DNA of 64,000 nucleotides. Source: Dichomitus squalens LYAD-421 SS1 (Eukaryota > Basidiomycota > Agaricomycetes > Polyporales > Polyporaceae). Within the stretch, counting starts at the first letter, position 1; each line of letters begins with the position of its first letter. The DNA is taken from assembly GCF_000275845.1 (NCBI RefSeq), contig NW_006766893.1:1-64000 (forward strand), given 5' to 3'. The notes beneath the pieces are model-generated. The model was not told the origin of the DNA. It saw only the letters and a program-made list of their open reading frames with translations, and did no database searches. Shown here piece after piece: positions 1 to 9,959 of this stretch. The translations under genes and the position numbers were made by a program.

Positions 1-615
1 CCTTCTCTTCTAGAGCTAGTTCGTCGTTTCCTCTATGTTCAACAGCATGATGGCCCTGTTGAACTTGGAGAGAACATTGACCTTGCACTCTGTCCACCTG
101 CTCCTCGCCAGATCTCTGTGTTTCCTTCAGCTGTTGCCTACTTCTATGCACCCAGCGATGTATGTGGTGTTAGAGGCATGCGCAAGGAGCGCATTAGATC
201 TGTGCCTTCATGGCGTGGAGGTCCTGCCCGCCGGGACTGTGTCTTTATTTTGGATGATGACACTCAGCCTGGCTTTCTTGGGTTGCTTGCAGCTCGTGTT
301 CTTCTTCTGTTTTCTTTCAAGGACATAGATGGTGTGGAGTATTCTTGTGCTCTTGTCTCCTGGTTTCTGCCTACTTCTGATCATCCATGTGAAGAGACAG
401 GGATGTGGACAGTGGAACCTCAGGTGGATGAGTTTGGACATCAGACTGTGTCTGTTATCCATCTTGACTGCATTCTACAGGCTGCACACCTTATTGGTGT
501 TGCTGGTAAAGATTCTATTCCCACTAGGCTCAAACATACTGATAGTTTAGATGCATTTACTGCCTTCTATGTAAATAAGTATGCTGACCATCATGCACAT
601 GAAATTGCCTTCTAA
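1..615 (+). pseudogene. Plavaka-like transposase, C-terminal fragment
   Basis: An open frame runs from the window's left edge to a stop at 613-615, giving about 204 residues without an intron. The end of the frame (DAFTAFYVNKYADHHAHEIAF region) matches, from memory, the C-terminal signature of the Plavaka group of DNA transposases that is abundant in Agaricomycetes. It is followed by subterminal tandem repeats and a terminal inverted repeat (about 805-833), as expected at the 3' end of such an element. Only this end lies in the window, so whether the whole gene is intact cannot be judged. The alternative is a conserved unknown protein that travels with transposons. Confidence 0.6.
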
Positions 616-639
616 TATATCATTGAACTCAAGTCCTCT

Positions 640-800
640 AAATTGTTGAATGCTAAGACCACGGACTTGAGCTTATGATCTTATACTTGGCTCTAAGATT
701 ATGGACTTGGAGCCAAGACCGTGGACTTGGGGCCAAGACCACGGACTTGGGGCCAAGACCACGGACTTGGGACCAAGACCGTGGTCTTGACCCTAAGTTC
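640..800. repeat. Subterminal tandem repeats of the left transposon
   Basis: About seven imperfect copies of a roughly 20-bp unit built on ccaagaccacggacttgg lie between the transposase stop and the element end. The unit is a partial palindrome (CCAAG...CTTGG). Arrays with the same ACTTGG/CCAAGT core occur inside both ends of the element at 55.5-56.9 kb. Such arrays are often transposase-binding sites; that role is inferred. Confidence 0.7.
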
Positions 801-833
801 AGATCTAAGACCCTGACGTTTTGCTGATGTGAC

Positions 834-1138
834 AGTGATTCCTCAGAAGCAGGGCTTTGCAGCCAACCCAGAATACTTTCAAGAAGTCGGGTAAGATGTC
901 CTCTATGATGTACTGGGACGAGACAACCTCGGCTGCGGCACGTCGCTGCATGGCCACCAAGATGACACCCCCACCAAACATTTGGAGCCCACAGACGAAG
1001 ACGACGGCGACCTCCTTAATGCAGTACGAGACGTACTCTTGGTCCATACGCAGGAGGATGAAACCGATGGCTTTCAGGAACGCTGCGAGAGACTTGCCAT
1101 AGTGGAGATGGATGCCGATTTCGAGCGATGTGTTCAGG
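834..1138 (-). pseudogene. Truncated exon of an unrecognised membrane protein
   Basis: On the minus strand an open frame of about 100 codons follows a plausible splice acceptor (CTAG at about 1139). It reads as helical, hydrophobic protein, for example VAVVFVCGLQMFGGGVILVA and FLKVFWVGCKALLL. It stops making sense exactly where the transposon terminus begins (about 834). I do not recognise the family. No start or further exons could be assembled, so this is probably one exon of a host gene disrupted by the element at its 3' side. A chance open frame remains possible. Confidence 0.35.
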
Positions 1139-1290
1139 AGACTAGTGAGACGTCGGAGAGAGGTGCAAGGTGTAGTGTAGATCTATCGTCTGACGTCCAT
1201 GTCTATAGGAGCAGAACGAAGAAGTGAATATATACAGATCAGATACGTAGTAAGGAAATCACGTTGTCAATGCAGTGTATAAGGCAAGAA

Positions 1291-1584
1291 CTATAGGAAT
1301 GGGTGAGTCACTGTTGCGCTGTCCAGAAGGAGCCGACCGTGCTCCTCTATAAGACTTTGATTGCGAGCCTCTACCATCCCGCCACTTGCAATCGAGGCCC
1401 GGATTTCCGCATCCTCGATCTCGCGTGTCTTGATGCGAACACAGGCACGGCAGAATGCCTCCCAGTAAGTGTTGTTGTCCTTATATTTCGTGGTCCCTTT
1501 GTGGTAGTGGTTCCACCAGTGTGAGGGTGGAGGGATGGCAGAACGAGAGGGAGAATCATCTATTACTGTAGCTACCATGTACAT
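1291..1584 (-). pseudogene. hAT-transposase-like zinc-finger fragment
   Basis: A 97-codon frame starting at an ATG (1584) contains HWWNHYHKGTTKYKDNNTYW followed by AFCRACVRIK. This resembles the N-terminal BED-like zinc-binding segment of basidiomycete hAT-type transposases and their domesticated relatives (H...H, then C-x2-C). Nothing resembling the catalytic RNase H-like part or the C-terminal dimerisation region follows, so it looks like an isolated remnant. The assignment rests on motif resemblance alone. Confidence 0.4.
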
Positions 1585-4334
1585 TGGGCTATCTAGCTAC
1601 ACCGCCGGGCGACTCCAGATATCAAAGTGGTCTTAGGAGGCAACCTTATAGATCACGTATGTCCAATATCATAAGACCGAGATGCGCGCCATACGGGATG
1701 GGTATCAGCCGCCTATATTGGTGCCACATGGTGGCTGACATCGATGAAGTCTCATCCCGTTGTCTCTATGATACTTCCTCTCTGACAGTGTTCTCATACC
1801 GGGCTCATACTGTGATGATATCGTGAACTGCATCAAGTATATGTCTGAGCACGCCATCGCCTCTCGGCCAATCTTTCCGCTTTCCGGCGGACACGTGAAG
1901 GTTTGGGCTTGTTGCGAGGTATAAAGTTTTCGACAACGTCGGACTTACAGCAAGAATCATCTTTGTCCTCACCATCCTCGACCTTCACTGCACCTGTGGT
2001 CTACCTGCATCTCCATCCCTTGGTCCAGTACGGTTCGTCTCTGCCATCATTCTCTATCCCTTGCGTGTGGTACGCCCTTTAAGGCAGTTGCTCATCATTC
2101 TGTATAGTAGTCAATTGAGGAGGAAGATTCGGTGATTCACATCGCCTTTCCTTTGGTATGTTCTGCCCTTTGAATCATCTTGATCCACACAGGACTAATG
2201 TGTTGTGCAGTTAGCATTGTCTCAGTATATGGGGCCAGCAGCCAAGCGGGCAGGCTTTGTGACACGCAGGAGTCCGGGGTTGGTGTCGTCGAGCAGGTGA
2301 GTCGAGCAAATCGCGTACATGCTTTTGGAATCCCTCGATTTGTACATCTGCTGACCAGCAACATCGGCTGCCAGACTCGCCATGCTCACGCGAGCAGGAC
2401 AGCGGGAAGGAGACAGAACAGGAGGGCGTCCGAGGGGACCAGGTATCGTGTTGGGCCAGTATCCCATGTCGTTCCGTGTAACATGCTTCCCGTACATACA
2501 TATTATGTAGTCTGTAACACGCTCAATATATTCATATTTGAATTCTACACCTATATGATTCGATGGTGAATATTCGAACGTGAGGGATTGTGGGCGGAAG
2601 CTAACGTAAAACCCGGCAGCTAATCAAACGGGCGCCATCGGAACTATGTAGAGTCGATAAAGGGGAGAACATGGACTATAGACAGGGGCGACCTGAATGG
2701 CATATGGGATCAGCAGTATGGGATCAAGAAGGTCTAATGTTATATTGATGAGAGGTACCCCGTGGATAGAGATTCGACATCAGCAAAAGTGCAAAATGGT
2801 TGGCTAAGGTTGGCCCGATTGGCCATGGCGTCGAAAATTGGCGCAGATTGTACTCGCCTCCAATCAGAGCCAATTCGAAGCAATTTGCGCAATCCATTGG
2901 GCCAATAATCTCTCTATGGAATACTTGATAGCCCAGATAAGCCCAAGCGCCCGTTTCCGTTTTTGACACCTTGCCTATGGCAGACCGACATGTAGTCCCG
3001 ATTTAGCCCCCCGACGCGACGTCATTCACAGCCTATGATGCAGCACTGACAAGAATACATATAGCTGCGGCCTGAGAACCTGGTAGACGTATCTTCCTCC
3101 TCCCGACTCTCATCCTCTCCCCTCCATCAATCAACCCTGTTGTCACGGACACCTGCTAAGGTAAGTCATATGAAAGCTCATCAGCGCTCCGCAGTCAAGG
3201 TAGGCATTATTTGTGCGCAATCACTTTTGCACCTGCATATATGCACCCGATCTAAAGGTACGTCTTCGCGGCGCTAACGGATTTACTATGGTACGTTCTG
3301 TTGGTTATTTGTTTGCCCCGGTAAGTCTCTGTAACGCTGAACATCTGGCCATCATCTATTGGTGAGTCGGTAACCTGAAAACGTCGCGGTAATTCCCTTC
3401 CGGATCCCTTCGATTTCCGCTTTATGTACACACGCTAGGGTTAGGGTATCACACGTCTTTTTTGGCACATGTAGTACTATGTAACATATCGCACAATAAT
3501 ATAGTTGTGATAAGCCTCAAATCACGCAGTCGTTCTATTTGTGGGAAAAGCGAAGTCCCTCATGTATACAATCCGCAAAATCTGAGCAAATCAAGCGTGT
3601 CTAAAGGGAAGCTCGAGACTTGAAACTCTTCGGCCCAAGCGGTTGTCTCGATTGGCTTCAATTGGCCCCATTGGCTTCGAGTGCAATACTGTGTCACTAT
3701 TTTATATGAAGGGAATCATAAAGAACTTAGCATGCTTGAAGCAATCAAGTGGGTAAATTGACTGACGTATTCTCAAGGGTTTTCGAACCTACTGCAACCC
3801 AATCGTGATGCAGTTTTGCTGATGGATATGGCCGACGATATGTGATCGGCCTCTCCCGACGATATCTGACACTTATCGCTCTCGCCCGGCGGTGTAGTGA
3901 CGACACAATCAAGGTCTGCATCAGGCCGCGATGCTATCGCGGGGAGCTAGCGTCGGGGGAGGAGCTCGGTACACGGTCGGACTGTTCTACGCGAGGGCCG
4001 ACAGTGTATCACGTGTTGACCCCTCGAAAAGGTCAGACCCGGGTCAGACCCCAAGTCAGACCCCGGGGTCAAGCCGAGAGGGTCAAGGGGTCGAGTCTTG
4101 ACCCGCACACCTCTGGCTGTGGAGCTCAGCATTTCACGGAGAGCGTGACAGTGAGATTCCCCTCTCCGCACCAGCCCTTGCTACGACGCTGGTATATATG
4201 TTGCCGACGGGGCCAAGTAAGTAGATCAGGAGTTCTGTGTAAGTTGGTCCTTTTCCATGCCCTCGTCAGCCACGTTGGCCGCCCGTCAGGCTAGCGCTGT
4301 TGTGCCACCATCCTCCGTAGACGAGGCGTACACG
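1585..4334. other. Gene-poor stretch
   Basis: About 2.7 kb without a convincing gene. Frames are short and show no family resemblance. A TATA-like sequence (atatagctg, about 3058) followed by a pyrimidine-rich tract (3090-3130) and several GTAAGT-like donors (3161-3370) resembles the 5' leader of a transcribed gene, but no coding exon could be joined to it. Two TTAGGG units lie at about 3437-3447, too few to be more than coincidence. Confidence 0.5.
4014..4105. repeat. Short gtcagacccc / gtcttgaccc repeat patch
   Basis: Three to four near-copies of gtcagacccc occur in direct order, followed by inverted variants (ggtcaaggggtc, gtcttgaccc). The patch can form hairpins and resembles the subterminal repeats of DNA transposons, but no matching terminal inverted repeat was found. 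Confidence 0.45.
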
Positions 4335-6494
4335 ATGCGTACAGTAGAACTCGCCGCTTTCAACGTTGGTATGTAAGACTCCGCTCTTCGTGTTTCCAAC
4401 GTCGCTAAGCATCCTTAGATCCAAACAATTGGTCTTGGGATGAGCGAGAACGCTGCTCCTGGACCCCGGCCAGTGCTACCTGGCAAGCCTTCGCTGCCAA
4501 GTGGCGGAACCCCACCACCCCCTCCGTCACCGAGACACCCGACTTGAGTGATATCGCAGATTTTCTTCAAGTCCGCTCTTCCTCGACAACGTGCTCGTCC
4601 GTGATTGCTATCTAGAGGCCGAGAACGTGCTTTGGCGTCGGGCTGTGTCGCCTGGCGGCAAGGACGGAGTGAGATTCATCGGTCAGCCCGGCACTGATAA
4701 GCAGTTCTTCAGTTCTCGTTGACCGCGCACAACTGAAGAAGCTCCGCAGGAAGGTCTGTTTTCCTCGTATTCCTCCTTGTCCGCCTGTTGCAACGGGGAC
4801 AGGTTGTGTTAGTTCACTTCCCTGGTTCCCTGTGCTTGCTTTTTTATTTCGATGGAGTCTACAGCGCACCGGGTCCCAGGCAGTGCTTCCCCGGGGCCCA
4901 CGATACGGCTCCATATGGTCACTTATCGAAGTCGCTAAAGGCGACGTCGTCCTAATTTTTGCATACACGCTGCGTGTTTCCCAATTTCAGCCTCATACCC
5001 GGATCCTACGAGCTATTTTGAATGGCAGAACAGACGGTGCCCACTCATCACTGCGTTCCCGCTGTGGTCGACCGAGGAGCTTAGGCAAGGGTGCGTGCAT
5101 TTCCGACGTAGCGTGTAATTGCGCGTCTTCACTCCTCGTTAGGCCAGGCTGCCCTTGCAACGTGGGCTCGCCGGCATCAGGAATGAATTGTAGCACCAGT
5201 TGGCGTCATGGACCACCCCTCCCGCACTCGTGCACCAGAATACAGATGTCCTCGCACACCTCCGATCGGTTTATGGAGAAGATCCCCCTGAATCTCTCGA
5301 CGAAGCCTTCAATACCATTCTAGACCATGCGATCGCGCATTTCGGTCATGTTCCACGGGACGTATACTCAGCAATCACCAAGGACTTCCACTACGTCCAC
5401 AGGATGCATTTGGCAGCAATCGGTCGGGATGTGAACGACTGACGAAAATGCTCACCGCGGTCAGAGGCGCCATATACTTGACCATGAACCATCCTTCTCA
5501 CCGAGCCATCGTCGTTTATCCCCGTGTGCCGCTGGGCCACCCATTGGAATCGATGATTGACTTCAAGTCCCCCTGGATGGCGAAGCAAATCGTGGCCGTT
5601 TAGAGAAGGAGGGGGCGCAACAAGTGCGCGACGCGATGTTGCAGTTTGTTACCGGGCCTCAAGGGAGTTCGTTCATAGCGTGGTTTTTCGAGGCGCTTGC
5701 CCCACCGCATCATCGCCTCGAGAGGCTGCATCGACGATCATGATCTGAGGAGGATGGCCTATATACTGACACCAAGACTGCGGCCTTCGTCGTCGATTGG
5801 TCCGACTTCACGGCGCCGGCTGAGCGTTCTTCACGCTCAGAGCCCTCGAGCGTTCTTCCGCCTTGGCCCAAGGTCGAACAGACCACGCCGTTCAACATCT
5901 CCTGTTTTCCAAACGCCTTCAGCTACGACACTTACTACACGCCTACCTCCTTTTGTCCTCTCGTCGATGCGTTCGTCGTCTCGCGAAATGCCGACTCGAC
6001 CGATGCGCATCTCTGGATTCTTCAACTTGAAAACGTCGAGGCATCATGCAGGATCATCGAAAGGCTACGCCTTGATCCGTTAGATTGTAGGCGCACTCCG
6101 CTCGCAAGTCAAAGAGGTTCCCGGGGCAGCCCAGGTGGAGGAACAACCTGTTGCGGGTGCGGTGGTGCTGCCACCTCACTCAACGCCTCTATCGAACTTA
6201 CCACGACGTACGAGTAAGCGGCTGCTCGACAAGGCGCAGCAGCAAGGGTCCAAATCACCGCCGTCGAACAAAAGGGCGAAGGTAGACTTTGGAGGCAGAG
6301 TCCACGTTCACTATGTGCTTGTCCATCCGCAAGGCTTTCTCCAAACCCTCTTTGTGTGCCGGTGGAATCTGCTGGAAGGTTGGGATGAGGGCGTTACAAG
6401 GTATGATCATCGCGGAGATGGCTATCTTCTGGAGATTCCTATTGAAGTGTGTACATTCAGCGCCGTCTTCCCGCTGTCATGCATTTTTGTCTGA
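4335..6494 (+). pseudogene. Decayed P-loop protein of the crinkler/RHS-like basidiomycete family
   Basis: Pieces of one protein appear in order but in shifting frames: LFLDNVLVRDCYLEAENVLW and GKDGVRFIGQPGTDKQFF (4580-4720), PLITAFPLWSTEEL (about 5040), SVYGEDPPESLDEAFNTIL to AAIGRDVND (5250-5440), AIYLTMNHPSHRAIVVYP and IDFKSPWMAKQI (5470-5600), VRDAMLQFVTGPQGSSF (5620-5690), YDTYYTPTSFCPLVDAFVVS (5930-5990), and HVHYVLVHPQGFLQ to WDEGVTRYDHRGDGYLLEIP (6295-6440). This order matches, from memory, large basidiomycete P-loop proteins often annotated as crinkler- or retrotransposon-hot-spot-like. At least four frameshifts and several stops interrupt it. The Walker A region reads GQPGTDKQ in place of a GxPGxGK[ST] loop, so the ATP site is lost. 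It is almost certainly non-functional. Confidence 0.6.
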
Positions 6495-7639
6495 ATCGCT
6501 GTCCAGCCGACGATCGATAATCTCAGCGGTGCTCTGGGAGTGCGCTTCGGAAGTTGAGGTACTACGCGGTGATGTTCAAAACGGTTTAACAGTCGTGTGG
6601 ATTAGCGTCGTAGCCTTTATCATCCACGTTCCCTCTACTTTGATAATGCAGATATCAGCGTTGTTCAGTCGAAATTGCTGTAGCTTACAGCTCCGAATAT
6701 AAGGTCTTCCTTTTGGGAAGCTTCGTCATACCGCCGATGGCACGTTCCGCTCCCGTCCATCCCATGACCTCCCGTCGATGGTCCCCAATCGATCATGACG
6801 TCGTGCGACATGATACACAAAATCGGACCTCAAGCAACGAAACTGGGCAAGGAGGGATAATGACGGGCACATCACGGCGACCTGCGAACAAGCAGAGTAA
6901 GACCGCAGTCCTGCAGCGCATGGACGGTGGTCACCATATCTCGATGTCCTATCCCACCGCTACGACTTCGAAGATTCTGCATGAGACTCTCCTTGCTCCA
7001 CTGCGGACGGCGGGAACATATAGCGGAGACATCAGACTATGCACTCGAGCGGAAATCTCCAGTAGGTACCCATCTCCTCGATGGTCGTTCCTCGATTCTA
7101 GCCTACAGATCAACTCCACCAGCAGGGCGAGTGAGTCCGCTAAAGCTTAAGGAGGGACGGACACCTAATGGAATTGAACTTTGGACTTGAAGTCTGCCTT
7201 CGTCTTCAACGTCTTGGCTGGTGGTGGTGACCTGGGCCCTTGCTATTGCGCCTCGTCCGGTTGTTGTTGACCTGTCCGTCGCTACAAGGTTCATAAACAC
7301 AGTGAATTAGATTACATGGTCGCGCCCGCAAGACGTTGCTCGTTCGCCTGTCTCCCATCTCGGAAATCTGTTTAGTTGTGAGCGAAGTGCAGACACGGTC
7401 TTATGGGCGATGGTATGGTCCTTTACCATTCACTAAGGCTTCCTGTAAGCGGCCACCTGCAAATAAATATGTTCTACGAGACACGGTACCCTCTCTCAGC
7501 GCGCCGGCAGATTATAACAGGAATCTATATGCATCATTTCGACAGAGGATGCTCGGCATGCATTGCACAATGGTGTACAGAGGGTGATTGAAAGTCTACA
7601 AGTACAGAACGAAAAGCGCACGCGTGTGAGTGAGTTTGC
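6495..7639. other. Intergenic stretch, pseudogene to DIB1 3' side
   Basis: About 1.1 kb without a supported gene. Open frames here (for example 6.7-7.2 kb on the plus strand) show no family resemblance or consistent splice sites. The last few hundred bases are the 3' flank of DIB1. Confidence 0.5.
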
Positions 7640-8355
7640 TTAGTACCGGTAGCGAGTAGAATAGTCTGTCAAGGAGTTAGGTTCAGCACGAACGCACGAA
7701 CGTCGAGGAAGATGTCAAACATACCTTTAGGCGAAACGACAAGACCACGGCCCTTAGAGGCACCACGGTAGACAGTTTCGATGATGTCAATTAGCTGGGG
7801 TATTAGCGTCAGTAATGCGAATCAGTCCGACCTTCGCGAGTACTCACTTCCTGTTTGTTATCCATTGCCCAGTTACTAACGCGGCACGGGCAGGAGATAA
7901 GCACCTAGACAGAGGGCAGACGAAGAGCAGGCACGTACATCTTATTATTGTTACCAGTCCCAAGATCTATCATGATGTGCTTGTTTCTGGTATACGCAAA
8001 GTTAGTATGTATCCTCTTCATATTGTAGTATAGGTGAACGTACCGGTAGAAGAACATGACCGTGCAAGGGTCGTACAACTCGTACATCTGCCCACCCATC
8101 GTGAATCCCCCACTCTCCAACCTCCCGAAAGTAATCACACACCTTGTTGAAATCCGGTACCTCCGTAATATCAACCAGATAGATGACCGCAAAGTTCTGA
8201 ACCTTCTCCGCAACGGCGTGGAGGGTCTCGTCCATCGTCATGCACTGGCTGTCCCAGTCGTGTCCGAAGCGGATCACGACGACGCGGTCCTCCTCGGACT
8301 TGATAGCTTCATCGACATGCCAGCCAGAAGGGAGGTGAGGAAGAAAGTAGGACAT
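7640..8355 (-). CDS. dib1: DIB1/DIM1, U5 snRNP thioredoxin-like protein
   Basis: Six exons (8355-8143, 8087-8044, 7986-7939, 7875-7848, 7794-7725, 7665-7640) splice in frame to 142 residues, the usual length of this near-invariant family. It begins MSYFLPHLPSGWHVDEAI, contains VVVIRFGHDWDSQCM and NFAVIYLVDITEVPDFNK, continues MYELYDPCTVMFFYRNKHIM and IDLGTGNNNK, and ends DYSTRYRY. The protein has a thioredoxin fold without redox function; in yeast and human it sits in the U4/U6.U5 tri-snRNP and must leave before spliceosome activation. The start codon gives the canonical MSYF N terminus. It is divergent from cyclophilin H, 220 bp away. Confidence 0.97.
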
Positions 8356-8575
8356 CTTGCGGTGGAACTTGAGAGGACTGATACAATAGCAGACTCGGGA
8401 AAGCTGAAGACGTCGGACGAGGAGACGAAGTGGGTGGCGGGCGGATGAAGGATGATGAGATGGTTGTTTACGCGTGTTTGGCTCGTATGCTCGTGGTTGT
8501 TCCTCGACGACGAGCACGACGACGGCGATCTTCTTGCACTCGTTCACTGCACTATTCTGCTTGCCTGCTTGCACC
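8356..8575. promoter_or_regulatory. Shared promoter between DIB1 and cyclophilin H
   Basis: The 220 bp between the two start codons must hold the promoters of both divergently transcribed genes. No TATA box is obvious. Both products are tri-snRNP components, so shared control is plausible but inferred. Confidence 0.6.
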
Positions 8576-9797
8576 ATGTCATCAGGATCAACGAACCCGA
8601 CGCGCCCCATCGTCTTTATGGATATCAATATCGGAGAAACGCCTGCAGGTCGTCTGAAGATGGAGCTATTCAGTGACATCGTACCCAAGTGAGTGCACAC
8701 GCCATCCTCGCACTCTGAGTTATTCCTTCTGGTTCCTCCTTGTCTCCCATGTTCACTTGCCAGTACGTGGTCGCCGTCATAAAGGAAGTGAGAGTTTCTG
8801 AGAGGATAATCAGCAGGGAAGGCGTTCTCCGGATTCGCGGATTCCAGTAATCTTGGTAGTTTGCAAGCTCTTCTTCCGCTAATATGTCTCTGGTGACGGG
8901 AGTCGTCTTCCACATCAGAGGAGTAGGGGATAAACATGCTGGAAGTTAAACCTAGCTGCCGATATCTTTACTCGTCCCTTATGCGAGCACTGAAAGCGTT
9001 GACGTCAATCACCCCGCAGAACCGCTGAGAACTTCCGGCAACTGTGCACGGGAGAGTATAGGGTGAACTCGAGACCACAAGGCTACAAAGGGGCAACATT
9101 CCATCGGTGCGTCCCACTTGTCGTTTGCTGCGATTGATTTGCCCATGCTTGCTGATACAGAGCCATCATTTAGAGTGTAAGTCTCTCTAAGCTACAGTTG
9201 TCACGCAGAGATTGATTATATCTGCCCAGTGTACCAAATTTCATGTGTCAAGGTACGCCCGCTGTATCATCAGCTCGACAATGGGAGATACTCAACTATT
9301 CATCTCTAGGCGGCGATTTCATCAAAGGCGATGGCACTGGCTCGTTTTCAATATACGGTGACAAGTTCCCCGTCAGTCGTTACTGTTTTGTTGTAGTAAA
9401 GGTTTGATGGCCCACTCAACGTTCCTGCAGGATGAGAACTTCAAAGAGAAGCACACAGGTCCCGCATTACTATCCATGGTACGTAATACCAGGGAAGGCG
9501 TTCCAATCATTCGATTGTCTCATTCACGTCTCAATTTTGTAGGCGAATTCTGGGCCGAACACGAATGGATGCCAGTTCTTCATTACTACGGCGAAGTGTG
9601 ACTTCCTCGACGGGAAGCACGTCGTCTTCGGCCGGGTTATAGACGGCATGTTGACCCTCCGCAAGATTGAGAATGTCCCCACCGGTCCTAACAATAGGCC
9701 GAAGCTTGCGGTGAAGATAGTCGGTGCGCACGCTGTCTTGGTCGCTTTTATGTGAAGTACCTAAATTGCTGTCTTCACAGAATGTGGCGAGATGTAA
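8576..9797 (+). CDS. ppiH: Cyclophilin H (U4/U6 snRNP peptidyl-prolyl isomerase)
   Basis: Eight exons (8576-8688, 9020-9106, 9174-9176, 9230-9252, 9310-9371, 9431-9478, 9543-9723, 9781-9797) give 177 residues. It begins [20 protein letters not shown] and ends KIVECGEM. The catalytic set is visible: [32 protein letters not shown] and DGKHVVFG. The short extension and overall match point to the snRNP-associated H type (USA-Cyp), which binds the Prp3/Prp4 particle, not to cytosolic CypA. The tryptophan that contacts cyclosporin is Phe here (KCDFLDGKH). The third exon is only 3 nt; skipping it would yield HRVPNF, one residue short of the family. Intron 1 is long (331 nt). The start codon matches the family N terminus. 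Confidence 0.93.
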
Positions 9798-9959
9798 TGT
9801 CATATGCATGAGGTCGAGCTGTAGCCCTAATTTTGACATTGATTCGGCATTGCCATGTAATTATGTCATGCTATTGCAATGAGGTGTAATTTGTAGCATG
9901 CAGGTCGTGTATGCGTGTCTTCATGTTCCAAAAAGTATTGTGCACGCGGCGGCAGAGCG

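Larger units (their letters stand above)
1..833 (+). mobile_element. 3' end of a Plavaka-like DNA transposon
   Basis: The transposase end, the subterminal repeat array and a terminal sequence around 812-833 (ctgacgttttgctgatg) together mark the right-hand end of a DNA transposon. The same terminal motif (gtgacgttttcctgatg, and its inverted copy) bounds the element inside the NmrA-like gene at 55.5-56.9 kb, so the two belong to one family. The left end is outside the window. The insertion appears to cut the minus-strand exon that begins at about 834. Confidence 0.6.

Noticed and set aside
2211..2569. Overlapping frames at 2.2-2.57 kb on both strands
   Set aside because: Mutually overlapping frames with no motifs and no splice logic.
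3433..3448. Telomere-like gctagggttaggg
   Set aside because: Only two TTAGGG units with no degenerate flanking array; chance is enough to explain it.
9911..9959. Earlier start for the Fab1-type kinase at 9915
   Set aside because: That codon is GTG. The first in-frame ATG is at 9960, and eukaryotic initiation at GTG is unlikely.
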